Assembly (NCBI RefSeq): GCF_905163445.1
Contig: NC_053194.1
Span: 11,450,921-11,514,920, forward strand
Direction: 5' to 3'
DNA from: Pararge aegeria
Lineage: Eukaryota; Arthropoda; Insecta; Lepidoptera; Nymphalidae
Length of the DNA: 64,000 nucleotides
Under the pieces are notes generated by a model, which was not told the origin of the DNA, made no database searches, and was given only the letters and a program-made list of their open reading frames with translations. The position numbers and the translations under genes are program-made. Of this stretch, positions 11,241-23,510 are shown piece after piece (the stretch's first letter is position 1; each line of letters opens with the position of its first letter).

Positions 11241-12228
11241 GCTATTTTTAATATATTAAATTCATACCTAATCAATCTTTTTATTTAATAGTTATTATTG
11301 ATACGTAATAATAATTATTTTGACAATTATTTGGTTTATATTGTGAGGTTAGTGTGTGAAGTTTTTACTTCTGCCGTTATGTCTCAAGTACACACTCTTT
11401 TTTTTTTATTAGTCTCATCTTAAAGAAGCTTATACAAATAACATTACCGTGAAGATGCTTAGTCAAAATACACAATGTGCACAATCCAAATCCGACCGTA
11501 CCAAACTGTATTATCTAAACAAACTTATTACCACCTTCAACATAAAAAAACAATGGCTCCTGATTTTCTGGCTAGTTGAACAAATATCTATTTCAACTTG
11601 CTTTTACGAGTCTTAGAAAAAAAAGGGCAGATGTTGACATCGGACGAGTGCTTTAACAAACGGAGGCGGCCTGGCTTTTGTTAAGCAAACTACCCATTGG
11701 AGATATTCCCCGAATCACAAAATGCTTAGTTATTTGTTAAACTCCTATTAAGTTTGTCACTTCAGTACTGATTTGGCAACTTCTAATTCATATGGATTTG
11801 GTAACAATGAACTTTACACTATTGAAATAAAGTCGTGTGTAAAAGTAAGGCAAAGTTGGTTTTCTTCTAATTGTGCGACGCAATGGAGCTGTCTGCAGTT
11901 GAATAAGTCGTCGATAAATTAAATTCGTTTCCGCCGTGTGATTTCTAAAGATGTCTCAATTTGTTTTCTGTTACGCACAAAGCATCTTGTCTCTTTCGTC
12001 TTTTTGTCAACCATGTGATTTAATTTAAATGACGCGTACAAATCTACAAAATAAATCTATCAACGTATACGTCATTGATTTTGCAAAAAAATCCTATAAA
12101 TTAGGTTGTTACTTATACCTATGTAACATTTTATCTTTCTCTTCGATATGACCTTTTCAAAAGCATACCGTTTCCAAATTTATTACAATCGATGTTATAT
12201 AGGATTATCATTTTTTTTTTTTTATAAA
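11241..12228. other. No gene recognised; AT-rich
   Basis: Short frames only; no family recognised. Confidence 0.5.
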
Positions 12229-12229
12229 T

Positions 12230-12625
12230 ACATATGTAAATATACTTTGATAATACACACATCGCCATCTAGCCCCAAAGTAAGTGTAGCTTGTGTTATG
12301 AGTACTCAGAGCTGACGGATGAATGCACTGAAAAACATTCATGTTCATCACACAAACATTTTCCAGTTGTGGGAATCGAGCCCCCGGCCTTGGACTCAGA
12401 AAGCAGGTTCCCTGTCCGCTGCTCCAATCGGCTATAACATTACATACTACACCATACACACGTTGCCATCTAGCCCCAAAGTAACCGTAGCTAGCTTGTG
12501 ACGGATAATTATTTTTATGAATAATATTCATAATTAATACTTATAATATACAGACTGAAAACCATTCATGTTCATCACACAAACATTTTCTAGCTGCGGC
12601 AATGGAACCAAAAGCCTTGGACTTA
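12230..12625 (-). mobile_element. Head-to-tail pair of SINE family S copies
   Basis: Copy one spans about 12230-12440 and copy two about 12450-12620, both minus. Each shows CATCTAGCCCCAAAGTAA and GTTCATCACACAAACATTTT, then a degraded B-box complement (GGGAATCGAGCCCCCGGCC in the first). The first keeps the full tRNA-like end (GCTGCTCCAATCGGC); the second ends in TTGGACTTAGAAA. Confidence 0.82.
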
Positions 12626-12709
12626 GAAAAATTCAATTAGATCAAAATGTATTTAATATTATATTTTTACAGGTGAGGCTTGAAATAAATTAAGGTTAAT
12701 TATAACACA

Positions 12710-12872
12710 CCAATAATATCTCTATGGAGTACTCTCAAAAGCAAGTAATATTTCATTGCTTAAAATGCACATAACAGTGAGAAATAAGAGATGTGATGAG
12801 GCGAAGATCGAACTTGATACCCCAAATAAAGGGGGGGCTAAAGTCCTAACCACTAGGATATCACCACTTTAG
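12710..12872 (-). mobile_element. SINE family M, tRNA-like half
   Basis: AGTACTCTCAAAAGCAAGTA, TTGCTTAAAATGCACATAAC and TCCTAACCACTAGGATATCA. On the minus strand the last block reads GATATCCTAGTGGTTAGGAC, a tRNA A-box-like head. Confidence 0.7.
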
Positions 12873-13330
12873 ATATATATGTAGTTTAATATTAAAAATC
12901 GATTTTACCACATAAATATTGATAATATAGTCACATTCCCCATACAAGAGAAAGCTATCCAAAAGTTAAGTCAATATATCACATCAAACCATAAAGGTAT
13001 TATTTCATAACATCCGTTATATTCAGTTAACACACTTATCATGACAGTGAAAATCTATTTATTTACATTCACATTGGATACAATATACCATATTCAATAG
13101 ACGTTACCTGCTTGACATAAGGTCAATAACGATAAAAGTACTCATACTGAGTATCTGACCAAACATTTATATTATACGCCTACCGATCGACTTTCAATAA
13201 CAAACTCCAATAAAATGATACACCGATAATATTTATCGATGTTATCACTTATGGATAACGTAGGAATAAGATATCTAGATATGTAATCATATTATCATCG
13301 TCTAATACATGCCTATGGATAGAAGCAGGC
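12873..13330. other. No gene recognised; AT-rich
   Basis: Nothing identified. Confidence 0.5.
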
Positions 13331-13334
13331 GTTA

Positions 13335-13552
13335 CTTTGCGGAATTCCATGATATATTATTTGCTATCCTCCGCGGAAAGCAGGAGAATCTGTATGGAGT
13401 CATTTAGAATTTCTTAAATTTGTATACTCCACGCCAAACGGATCTTCGGCAATGTTCCCTCTACGCACGTTTCGCTCTACAACCGGAGCATCCTCAGGAG
13501 ATATTGGCTTTACGATGTTGTCTTAACAATTTTATTCATTGTAAAGTCCTGA
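13335..13552 (+). mobile_element. MITE-like repeat, diverged copy
   Basis: GGAATTCCATGATATATTAT, CCGCGGAAAGCAGGAGAATC, then CTCTACGCACGTTTCGCTCT and GGAGCATCCTCAGGAGATAT. The same blocks occur at 25449-25740, where both inverted ends are kept. Here the right inverted end is not recognisable. Confidence 0.65.
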
Positions 13553-15494
13553 TACGTTACGATTACTAAGGGCAGAGAAATAAATGTAAGTAACTGTAAA
13601 CACAATTTAGTCTAAATTTGATAAAAAGATTAGCAAACCACATTTAATTCAATTTAAAATTTATTTTACTTGGTTTGCTGCACAGCAGATTTTGGTGCAG
13701 AAACAACTTTCGTTGTTTGTACGCCATAATAACGTCTCAAACAGTGTGCATCACTTACGCGTTTCTACGGGAAAAACCTGCTATTATTTTATATTTTATT
13801 AAACTAAGGAAAAGTAGACTATGCCAAGTTCAAACTTATCAACAAACAGTAGATAAAAGAGCATTAAATTAAAACTTTAGATTCGCGGTCTTGTTAACCT
13901 TATTCGCGATATAATCTAAGTTTAAAACAAGGCGGATCACCAATATGCGAGAGTATTGCCTGTCGAATTTCACGTGCAATTTGCTTTGAAAAGCTCTTGA
14001 GCCGTGGCTAATGTTTTCGCTAAGCGATTCGTTCAACTTGCAAGACAGGGGCGGGGTTGTTTTTAGCAAATTGCTGCCTCTTACCGACTTGAGTTTTATC
14101 GTTAAACTTATTGATATGGCAGAATTTTCCTACAGAATACTTGATGAAGGTTGATTGGCTTTTTAATTAATTAGCTTGTCAAATAAACATCGGTATTTTT
14201 TTAAATTTCTTGCAGCTTATTTGGTTATCTATAGGTATAGGATACGCTTCTAATATCTTCTGTACAAAGCAAAGAAGCTCTTGTTTCACTCTTGAAATAA
14301 AGTCGAAAATTCGGCTCCGGTATTGTATATCTTTCTCTATGCCAATCTACCGACAAACAAAAATATATCAGCAACTACAAGCAATCGTACCTACATAGAT
14401 ATGATGTTTACAGGTGGATTCCGTACAGGTGGATTCACACAAAAAAAAAATTAATTGTACCAAGGTGTTGTTATAAGAGTTGATGCCGCATATGAACACA
14501 AACTATTGGCAGCTACCCGTCTGAGAAGACGCGGCCTATTGGATGGTGTAGCGTAAAGCATCGTTAACCATATTTCACCTGTACCAGAACAAAGTAAGAT
14601 AATACCTACACATTACAGGAGTCTGTTTCCAGAATGAAGGTAAAATAAAAATACTATTCGGGAAAATGTTCAGGCCTCACTTCCTGAAGTATTGTGTTAC
14701 GATTCAATCAGTAAGTCTTTGTTCGATTGATGTATATGGAGAGTTCTGGGAAAACAAAACAAATTACACGTGTCATATGGACTGGTTCGTTCGTCTATTT
14801 TACTTGTATTTACTGTAGCTATCGATTACAACCTTCGTTTCAGTGTATTGACACAACTGAGTGTATATTTCTGACTGTGATAACGTCATCAATTTCTGTC
14901 TAATATCTAAAGTCGTGTACAGTTTGTTCGCAGTCTATGGTCGGCACGCACGTTGTACGTCCACTCCCACTATCCGTCCGCACAGAAATGTAGATAGTCA
15001 TTTTTTATTTTGTGGTCATCGCGAGCACAAATAGTAATACTTTAACTAGGAAAGTCTTTTTTTAGTGTAATAATCTTCAGACCAAGCAGATAAGTAGAAA
15101 ACCATCGCCTATAAACAAAACGATACTCCACAGGGCATGTAAGGGAGATGTCTTTCAGAGTGCCGCCTTGTGTTCATCGGCCTGAGGTGAAGGTGTTAAG
15201 CTACATGTGCCTATAATCACACCGGCCACCACGTACTTCAGACCAGAACACAGTAATACTGCTTGTCACCAGAAACAAGAATAGTGTTAGTACGTCAAAA
15301 TTAATATAACGGATTATGTAAACATTGTTCTAGCTTGGTTGCTCTCAAAATAATTATAAGTCACAATATGAGGTATTTGCAAAAGAAGACACCTTCTGCA
15401 CAGCGTCTTCATCTTTACAATCACAGTTACCATAAGACCTAGGGTTTTATGTCTTTAAGCCCTCGGGCTCAAATCCTAGTAAGCTTTGAGCTCG
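13553..15494. other. No gene recognised
   Basis: AT-rich, with short frames (13675-13872, 14210-14398) lacking domains. TACAGGTGGATTC is duplicated in tandem at 14410-14437. A stretch at 15450-15475 (GGGCTCAAATCCTAG) resembles a tRNA B box and may be an old SINE. Confidence 0.45.
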
Positions 15495-15502
15495 CTGATA
15501 CG

Positions 15503-15705
15503 CAGTGGTGTGCATAGAGGGTATGCACAGGGTATGCAATTGATATAAAATGAAGAAATTCTCCAGTACTTGTTAAAATACTTAAGGGTAGGATTTTTAT
15601 AACTCTTACAATGCCTATACTTAAGTTTGTTTTAACTCGTACTGGAGATATTCTTCATTTTATATCAGCTGCATACCCTGTGCATAACCTCTATGCACGC
15701 CAATG
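15503..15705. mobile_element. hAT-type MITE with long inverted repeats and 8-bp target duplication
   Basis: A 203-bp foldback element. The left end CAGTGGTGTGCATAGAGG matches the complement of the right end (CATTGGCGTGCATAGAGG). The arms continue through ATGCACAGGGTATGCA and GATATAAAATGAAGAA to about 90 bp, with few mismatches. The flanks are CTGATACG (15495-15502) and CTGCTACG (15706-15713), 7 of 8 identical. An 8-bp duplication with CAG/CA-TG ends fits hAT. No transposase frame. Confidence 0.85.
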
Positions 15706-15713
15706 CTGCTACG

Positions 15714-16520
15714 AGTATAACCCGGGTAACGCTGTTACAACCGTGGTTGTCAACTACCGTGCATACGATGAAAAAATAAAAACATGAACAATAAACTTAT
15801 CGCTCGCAATAAATTTATCCTACGTAAAAAAGCGAGTGTAAATTATAGCTAAAGAAAAATGCACATCAATTCCACAACCGAAAGCGCTACTACATTATTT
15901 TTTATACAACACCATTGTGAGGGGAATTTCACCATTTACTTTACGACGCAACCTTTATTATCAGACCCTCCTTGAGAGTATAAATATTTAAAAAACTCCA
16001 AAGTCATTGTGACTCGGGTACTATTTTTCGACGGATTATGCAGCTGCAGCAATCGTAAGTGTCACATGCAATGATTTACAACGTCTCTCGCTGCGTTTTC
16101 TTAAATACAAATCATATCCAGATTGGTATAATGTTGGATGATTCAGGAGACCACTAAAATGGATTTTATGGCTTAAAAATAAACCGATTTGGAATTTAAC
16201 TGCATATTAGAATAACTTTTATGTCTGATTGCCACTTAGATTTTTTTATGGGTTCTTATTTGAATTACCTACTACAATAGGTATTTTTCGGATAATAATT
16301 ATTGTCACGTGTATTTTACAAGTGTATTTGTGTTGTGTCATTTTAATAGGGCTTACTATGATCGCTTAAGTAGTATTACTATTAATATTCTCTTGTTTCA
16401 AATGTATAATCCATATTTTCGGGAAGCCAAGGTGCGTCTTATAATACTGTTATGTTACAATAATACTGCTTTATAATTGTTAATGTTTTTATAACACATG
16501 TGTACTGTACTGTGATTCAT
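15714..16520. other. No gene recognised; AT-rich
   Basis: Nothing identified. Confidence 0.5.
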
Positions 16521-16526
16521 ATAGTA

Positions 16527-16690
16527 CTAGCTGTTCCCCGCGGTATCCTGCCTGCCCGTTTGTCTGCGCGCCTGTCTGCCCGCCAGCCTACCCGCCTGCC
16601 TGACTACCTGCCTGCTCACCTACCTGCCCGCCTCTCCACCCGCCTGTCTACCCGCTTGCCTGCCCGCCTGCCTGCCCGCCTAAAACACCG
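16527..16690 (-). repeat. Helitron-like end joined to a C/G-rich minisatellite
   Basis: CTAGCTGTTCCCCGCGGT (16527-16544) is the complement of a Helitron-like 3' end. It is followed by about 130 bp of degenerate CCTGCCTGCCCG units (16548-16682), each about 8-12 bp. The encoded Leu-Pro-Ala-Arg repeat in one frame is a by-product of the DNA repeat, not a protein gene. Confidence 0.75.
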
Positions 16691-17298
16691 ATTCATTTGT
16701 TGGTCGAAGCAACCTAGAGTGAATAGGCTTTTTCTAGGCAAGCGTGCTCCAACCTAGACCTCATCATTGCTTTCTAACGGGCATGATTGTCGTCAAACGC
16801 TGGCCTATCGTTAATAAAAAAAAAAAAAAAAAATCACCTCAATTGATAATACTAAGCATCACCCAACGCGGCGTGGTGTCAGTACTGTATCTTTCGTCAT
16901 GCATATTGATTCTCCTTTTATGGATTGATTTTTTTTTGGATTTAAATAAAATATGTTTTTGAGTTGCACAACCGTACCTTCATGCTTTACCTTTTTAGGT
17001 TACCCTTTTCGTTAGACCGGAATAATATTCAGCATCAGATAAAATCTTGGTTTAGATGGAAAACCTGTTACCGACAAAAAAATGCGTAGTATTATGGGAT
17101 CAGCTCGTAGGTACTTGCGCTTTTAAATGAGCGACGCTATGTATCTAATTAATTTGTTCCTCTAAGTGTCGACTCAGTGACTAGCCTTCAATCAAATTGA
17201 TGGTGATTCAATTTAAGCTTATCTGATACCTATTCGATGCTTAATTTGGTAACGGTAGCAAGAGCAAAGATTATGACAAATAAAAAGTGTTGTTTCTT
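16691..17298. other. No gene recognised
   Basis: Contains an A17 run at about 16817-16833. Short frames only. Confidence 0.45.
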
Positions 17299-17368
17299 TA
17301 TTATCATTAATATCATCATATTATCACATCATTACCGGCATGATAGTATGATGATATTAATGATAATA
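17299..17368. repeat. Perfect 22-bp inverted repeat
   Basis: Left arm 17299-17320 and right arm 17347-17368 are exact complements, built of ATTAATATCATCATA-type sequence, with a 26-nt spacer holding CATTACCGGCATGAT. The spacer and arms look like the CATCATTACCGGC tail of SINE family M in opposite orientations, so it may be two facing SINE tails. Confidence 0.75.
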
Positions 17369-17439
17369 TCATCATATTTCTCTTCACCGTTGAAGCATTA
17401 TAGGTGCGCCAGGGTCCAAGCTCGGGGTTCTCCCGAGCT

Positions 17440-17600
17440 TCTCCCGTGTGTGTGTGTGTGTGTGTGCGTGTGTGTGTGTGTATGTGTATGTGTGTTTGTG
17501 TGTGTGTGTGTGCGCGTGCGTTTGAGTGTAGCTCCCGAAAAGATGAACCTATATTATTTTATTTTCAAATAGAATTTGCCGATTTTCATCAATAATAAGT
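17440..17600 (+). repeat. GT microsatellite with adjoining dispersed repeat, copy 2
   Basis: About 75 bp of mostly (GT)n with GC and AT interruptions (17444-17520), then GTAGCTCCCGAAAAGATGAA and CCGATTTTCATCAATAA. Same arrangement as 6885-7085 and 56250-56425. Cys-Val repeat frames here are microsatellite artefacts. Confidence 0.75.
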
Positions 17601-18370
17601 AATAATAAAATTAATAGGTTATATTTTAATTTTAATATTATTTATGTTTATACCTAAATCGGAACTGTGGGGTTTTATCATACTTTTAGTGCTTATAAAC
17701 TAAGCCTAATTTGCAGGAAATTAATTTTTATCTTTACTATCTATGAGTATAGTGCAAAAACATTACTGAACTAATCGAGACTATATTTTCATAGTTCAAA
17801 AGCATAATTTGCGTTGTAGTATTAAGTTAGTAGTTTTAGCTATTTATAGCTGGTTAGATAAAAGTGTTACTAGCCGATTTGATACACCCTTTTTTTTGTG
17901 TAAAATAAGGTAAATTAAATAAAAAAAGTAGCAAAAGGGGTTTGTCTAGTTTTTCATGAACATCGTAAGTAATATATTCGTAATTATAAGTATCTTAATT
18001 CTAAATATCCGAATAGAAAAAAAAGGCTATTTATTTCTTTTATACCTAAACGCATGATCTGCACTATTAATTAGTCTTTGCCAACGCCATTAGCTCACTA
18101 AATACAGTCCATTAAAAGCATCGATTGATTGGGCGGGTCGCAGGAATCACTTTATATCGAATATAAAAATCTGACATCCAAAGTATTATTGAAGACATGA
18201 TGAGGATTGACAGGAAAAAAATTACAAGTCGCGTTGCGTAAACAACTTAGTGTATAACAGGTTTATTCGAAAAATAGCTTTGTTTACGTACTTTGACTTA
18301 TTTTGGTATTGGTATAGCTTACATAATACTATGTTATGTCGTAAGTATTCAAAGATTATGTTTTCATGAA
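17601..18370. other. No gene recognised; AT-rich
   Basis: Nothing identified. Confidence 0.5.
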
Positions 18371-18560
18371 GTGGCGATAGCCTTATGGGTATAGCTTCGG
18401 CTTTCGAGGCGTCCCAGTTCGATCGACATGCCCTTCTAACTTTTCAATATGTGTATTTTAAGCAATTAAAAATATCATTTGCTTCAATAGTGAAGAAAAA
18501 GATCATGGGGAAACCTGCCTGTCTGTGAGCTCTTCATAAAGTTCTCAAGTTATTGATAAC
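18371..18560 (+). mobile_element. SINE family M, tRNA-like head and body
   Basis: GTGGCGATAGCCTTATGGGT, a decayed A box, is followed by CAGTTCGATCGACATGC as a B-box relic. Then come AAGCAATTAAAAATATCATT, GGAAACCTGCCTGTCTGTGA and GCTCTTCATAAAGTTCTC. Confidence 0.68.
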
Positions 18561-18774
18561 GCAAGTTATAGAACTAAAAAATTATAAACTGGATTGTGCA
18601 ACAGGGTAAGGAGAAGATTCTAGTCTAGTTTTTGATAGTCCGGAGTCGGAGTATACGTGCATAATATATCATGTTATTCTGATCTGTAAAGTGTTGAGTG
18701 AAGAGAAAATTTTCTATTATATAAAGTTGGAACGGATTTTGGTTGTCCGAAATACAAAATACAACAATACGTGT

Positions 18775-18806
18775 AAAATGCTTAACTTGCTGAAGTTAAG
18801 CATTTT
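18775..18806. repeat. Perfect 14-bp hairpin
   Basis: AAAATGCTTAACTT, loop GCTG, AAGTTAAGCATTTT. The stem is perfect and T-flanked, but this is eukaryotic DNA and there is no adjacent gene, so no terminator role is claimed. Confidence 0.7.
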
Positions 18807-19290
18807 TCAGGTCACCTCATAAAAGTTTTCCATTTCTTGTGGATTGTCGAAAAGTCAGCTCTTTCTTAAACAAATGCTTTCCATAAAATAAGCCATGTAA
18901 CATTTTTGCTTGTAGTCAATATCTGAGTGACATTAAATATTATGCTTTTTAAAAACCTATACTACAATAAAATCGACGGTACGCGATACAAATTATAAAC
19001 GGAATTCTCTAAAGAAGCGTTAAGTGAAATCGAACATAGAATTGCTGACACCTCAATGCGAACTTATTAAGAGTGTCATCTACAATACAGCGACTGCAAT
19101 TCGCAATGATTTGCACCCATTAAGCGTTCGAGTCTAGACTGAGAATTCCTTTTGCATTGCGCAATCCATCTTGGTACGAATTACTCCTGGTTTTGAGTAT
19201 TATTGGTATTTAACAGATACCTATTCTTTATTTTAATATTCTGTAAGATAACTATTATTACAAATATCTCAAATTCAAGGATTTGTAGTT
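18807..19290. other. No gene recognised
   Basis: Nothing identified. Confidence 0.5.
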
Positions 19291-19294
19291 GTCA

Positions 19295-19410
19295 TTATCA
19301 TCATCATCAATAGCCTATAACAGCCCACTGTTGGACTAAAAGCCTCTCCCAATAGGAGGATGTGCCTATTATCCCTACGCTGGGTAGACCTGCGATCAGC
19401 AATTCATGAT
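19295..19410. repeat. Dispersed repeat fragment
   Basis: ATCATCATCATCAATAGCCT, CAGCCCACTGTTGGACTAAA, AGCCTCTCCCAATAGGAGGA and CTGGGTAGACCTGCGATCAG. The CCCACTGCTGG-type block also occurs at 4515 and 23521. Confidence 0.55.
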
Positions 19411-21025
19411 AGATGGTACTAGTTGGAAGCGGTATCTCATATCGGAACATATATTTCAGACATACAAAAATGGCGGAATAAATTGAAATGTTAACGATTT
19501 AAAAAAAAAGTTTAGAATCTAAACAGCTGGTAAAATAGTTTTAAAATCACAAATAGCTGTTGAAAATACAATAAAAATAATTTTATATATTTTCAAAATA
19601 GGTGGACCGTGTGTTTATTTAAAAGACAAAGGAATTTCGGTTTATGACTTTTATTATCCGAATAGCTACAGAAAGGTATAGGTTTGACCTTAAAAGGTTA
19701 CATTGGATTAGATGGCATAATATTTTAACCAAATTAGGCATCTGAACCAAAAGTTTTCGCTCCTCGGCCGCTCAAATCGTGTTACGTTCACATCGATCAA
19801 TCCATACGTAACATTTAGAGAGTTTTGTTGAAAAATTGCAACGTTAACACGCCTAAAGACGAAAAACGTTTTTCATTTACAAGGGTTCAACTTGATGGAT
19901 TGCTAAAACGTTCGTTTTGACGTTAATAGATTTCTTGCATGGGGTTGTGTATTGACGACGTTATTAAATACGTGAAATGCAGTTTTTCTAATGACCTATC
20001 GGCTGTCGGTGGAGATGTTGCAAGAGTGCATGACTTTAACTATTAATACAAAACTAAAACACACAAACACTAAACATTGTCTATACTACGTCCGGCTTAA
20101 GTCAAGAACCGTTTTACTGTTTAATTTAAAGAACTTTAGTTATACAAACTTCGCTAGATTTGAATAATTTTAACAATATAATTTAGTATTATGTTTTGTT
20201 CAAACAGTTACACAATATATCTTAATATGTATAAATTACGCATACCGTTGTTTGCAATTTATTTAATTGCAAATAATTTGTTAGTAAACATAGTACCTAC
20301 TTATAAACAAACTGTAACGGGTAAGATTCTGTGCATGGAATATATTTATATAATAGTAGCAGACTCTCGCGACTTCACCGCGTATGAGTGAACCTCAAAA
20401 ATACCTGTATATTGTCGCAGATTGTTTTTTAGAACTTTAAAGAAACAATTCCCACAATTCTGATATACTTACTACATACTTCCGCCGTCTTGCGTAAAGT
20501 TTACCGATCACGCATTGCACGAATCGGAATCACTCAAAAAGGATATTTTTTGCAGTTTTTGCAACATTAGTAGGTACTCAATAATGATAGCAGCGTGGTC
20601 GAGGTAGCCATTGGTCTTAGCTTGATGTTATATAGCCTTAATTGATACAACCAATCCAAATAAAAAATCTAATTCGAAACAGCGTTTGTGAGATTAGCGC
20701 GTTTAATCAGACAAACTCAAAAGCCTTATAGAATTATAGATGACCCATGACCACTTATGCCCAATTTTTAAAAAAAATGATTATTTTTTTTTTTTTTTTT
20801 GGAGTAGAGACTTTGGGACCGTGGGGTCAGGAGGCAAGAGCCCTTTTCAAAGAATTATCGAAAAGGGTTATCGAGTCTACCGGTGATCCTAGAGCGGGCA
20901 GTTACCTTGGCCAATTTTATTTAGTTTTTAAATAGTTTATTTTAGGTTATAGTTATGTATTAATAAAAATTATATTTTATTTTTAAAATATATATATCTT
21001 TACAGAAATCTCCCAGTTACAGTTT
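19411..21025. other. No gene recognised; AT-rich
   Basis: Short frames at 20191-20391 and 20747-20935 have no domain. A T14 run lies at about 20787-20800. AGACTCTCGCGACTTCACCG at 20361-20380 resembles a Helitron-like end fragment. Confidence 0.45.
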
Positions 21026-21029
21026 TATT

Positions 21030-21243
21030 ATAAGTATAGATTATAAATGCGAAAGTGTGTTTGTATATTTGTTTTTACTTTACGAACTAATTAGGCTATA
21101 AATTGTCTTGATTTTTGGCCCAGAGTCAGTTGAATCGATGGAAAATAACGTAGGCCACTTTTTATCCAAGAAAAACAGGCCGTTCCCACGGGATATGTAA
21201 AAAACCAGAACAAAAGTGGACGAAGGACGCAGGCAACAATTAG
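21030..21243 (+). mobile_element. Helitron-like element, decayed
   Basis: GATTATAAATGCGAAAGTGT, GTTTGTATATTTG, a TTGATTTTTGGCCCAGAGTC block and CGTTCCCACGGGATATGTAA. The 3' end reads GCAACAATTAG in place of GCAACAGCTAG. Confidence 0.6.
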
Positions 21244-21310
21244 TATAGTTATAAAAGCTTCGCCCAGTGCTACATCCGTTTGCACTATTCCCTTACACTT
21301 TATCTTTTAT

Positions 21311-21919
21311 TCCCTACTAACACAATAAATGCGAATGTTCCAGTGTAATAGAAGACACTTAATATGATAATTCTAAAAAAATTGCATTTGCACTCTATAG
21401 TTGACTTAACCTTTTTCCGAGCAAAAAATAATCCTATATATTTTTTAGGATGCAAGTTTTGTTAAGTTGCTGCTAAGATCGGTTATTTCGTTAAGTTGTG
21501 CATAACAAAGTTTATCCTTTTAAGCAGGTTTTCGCAGGATCGATCGATCGGTTTCTCGGAATAAGATGTGTTCTATTCCTCTCTTCTAAGGTATTGGCAA
21601 ATTTCGTCAAAACTGTTACAGTGATTAAGAACTTAGGTAACAAACAAACAGTCAGACACACTTTCGCATGTATGTTATAAGGACGGATTAAATTGTTTCC
21701 GGGTATAAAAACATGTATCTGAAGAACTAAAATACTAAATTTGATAGGGAAACGCTGAATTTCTTGGCAGCACGTCCTTGTCGCTAAGATGGTAAACAGC
21801 ACCGGCTGAAGTCTTTACACAGACAAACAGATATTGAGACGGATATTTAATGATACCTGCTTTTATTAAAGGATTTTAAGAACAAACTGAAAGCGGACCA
21901 AGTCGCGGGCATCAGCTAG
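21311..21919 (+). mobile_element. Helitron-like element with an inserted SINE P fragment
   Basis: The 5' end TCCCTACTAACACAATAAAT and the 3' end AGTCGCGGGCATCAGCTAG (CTAG 21916-21919) frame about 600 bp. Inside, 21745-21835 matches SINE family P (TTCTTGGCAGCACGTCCTTG, ACCGGCTGAAGTCTTTACAC). Pairing of the two ends as one element is inferred. Confidence 0.5.
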
Positions 21920-23510
21920 TAGTTACCAAAATAATGTCACGCGTTTCAGATTAACTATTGAATAAAATCTCCTCTTGTTCTTCCAATGTACCAAATCTGT
22001 GGCTGTGATATTATATTCTCGGAAATATTCATTTAATCTACTTCGTATTTAAACATTTTGTTAAATATTAATTTCGTAATTCATTGGATGAAGTTATATT
22101 TTTAGACAATGTTCAAAAGGTTTATTATTCGGGTAATTCTCTCCACTGAGCTCTTCGTTATTGCTCAAGTATCTAAAACAGGTAGTGTTTTGTTCTCAAA
22201 GGATATTATTATTTTTAGCTTTTATCAAGGTAAAATTTAAGTCAAAAGTGTCGTCAAATTGAGCTAAGTGGATGTACTAGAAAAACAGGCATGAGTAAAA
22301 GATTCCACAGAGTATACATTACGTTAAAATATAATCCTTATGTCTTTTTTAATAGGGTGTATTTTATGCTACTTTCAAGATTATTAATCGCATAAAGGTG
22401 CTTTCTGACGAGTTGTGATAACGCGAAAGGTGATTTTCTTAAATATGGTGACGACACGTCACGGCAAGGTGCTCTGTGATATACCGTTCAAGGTAACCTA
22501 GCATGATGTAGCGGCAGCTAATCGGTAATGGCTAAATAAAACTACGATGAATGAAAAGGCACCCTTAGAATTGGTCAGGCTTATCGCCTAGATCGAACCG
22601 CCTACAGCTGTCAAACGCAAGAAATAAATATGTTATTACAAATGCTCACACTGGTCTCTATCAGATAACAACTAATCTCCTTTACAATTAAAACTTTTGG
22701 GTTCAACAACACTCTACCTATGTCGGCGTGATATTTCATTTTAAACTAGATGTCTATAACGATCGACTAAAATCATTTGAATATTTCATATCGATAAAAA
22801 GATATTATATATATTTTAAAAAAAGCAAAAATATTCTTTAAGCTATCTTGTTCTATTCTTTGCGTATGAACAACTGAATTAAGAACATACAAAAACAGTG
22901 TACACTAATATTGAAGCATCAAAAAACACTCCAATTTAGAATGGTTTCTCGAACAAACGGTAGTCACTTCATATAATTTAGCAGATGACAGTAATTATTT
23001 TACCTCTAATGTTCTAATATTATAAGGGAGAATTAGTTTCAAAATGGCCCATCAAATTTCAATTTTTATTCATTTATTTGATACAGTTTACTTTCGTTTA
23101 CAGTTATTTTATAACGTCAATATTAACACACTGTTGAAAAACGCCATACAGAGGTCCGTCGAAGCTGTCGAGATAGAACTACCGTGCGGTATATCGCTTA
23201 ACTGTCTGAACGTCGCGTCACATTGTCGGCATTTACCACGAGCAAGGCAAACTACTGTATCTCTTCTTTATACTGTGATTTTATTATATTTTCATGAAGT
23301 CTATTTAAGGAAAGATATAATGCGACACATTATAATATTCATAACTGACTCCTATGATAATAATATGATGATATGATATTTTTTACTTTGAAATAACAAA
23401 TATCAAATTTTTTTTCGTTTTAGATTTTTATCCCGAAAGGCCTCATGTTAAACATACGAAATTTTATAAATGTATACCCGATATGGAATAAGCAACATTA
23501 ACATTATGAG
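21920..23510. other. No gene recognised
   Basis: A frame of 110 codons at 23044-23376 was checked: no domain, no start context of note, and no splice pattern. Left uncalled. Confidence 0.45.

Noticed and set aside
16500..16757. Leu-Pro-Ala-Arg repeat protein
   Set aside because: Direct translation of a C/G-rich minisatellite attached to a Helitron-like end; no gene context.
17237..17595. Cys-Val repeat frames
   Set aside because: Translation of a GT microsatellite in two frames.
18775..18806. Rho-independent terminator-like hairpin
   Set aside because: The DNA is eukaryotic, with no adjacent gene; kept only as a hairpin.
23044..23376. 110-codon plus-strand frame as a host gene
   Set aside because: No domain, signal or splice evidence; length is within chance for AT-rich DNA of this size.
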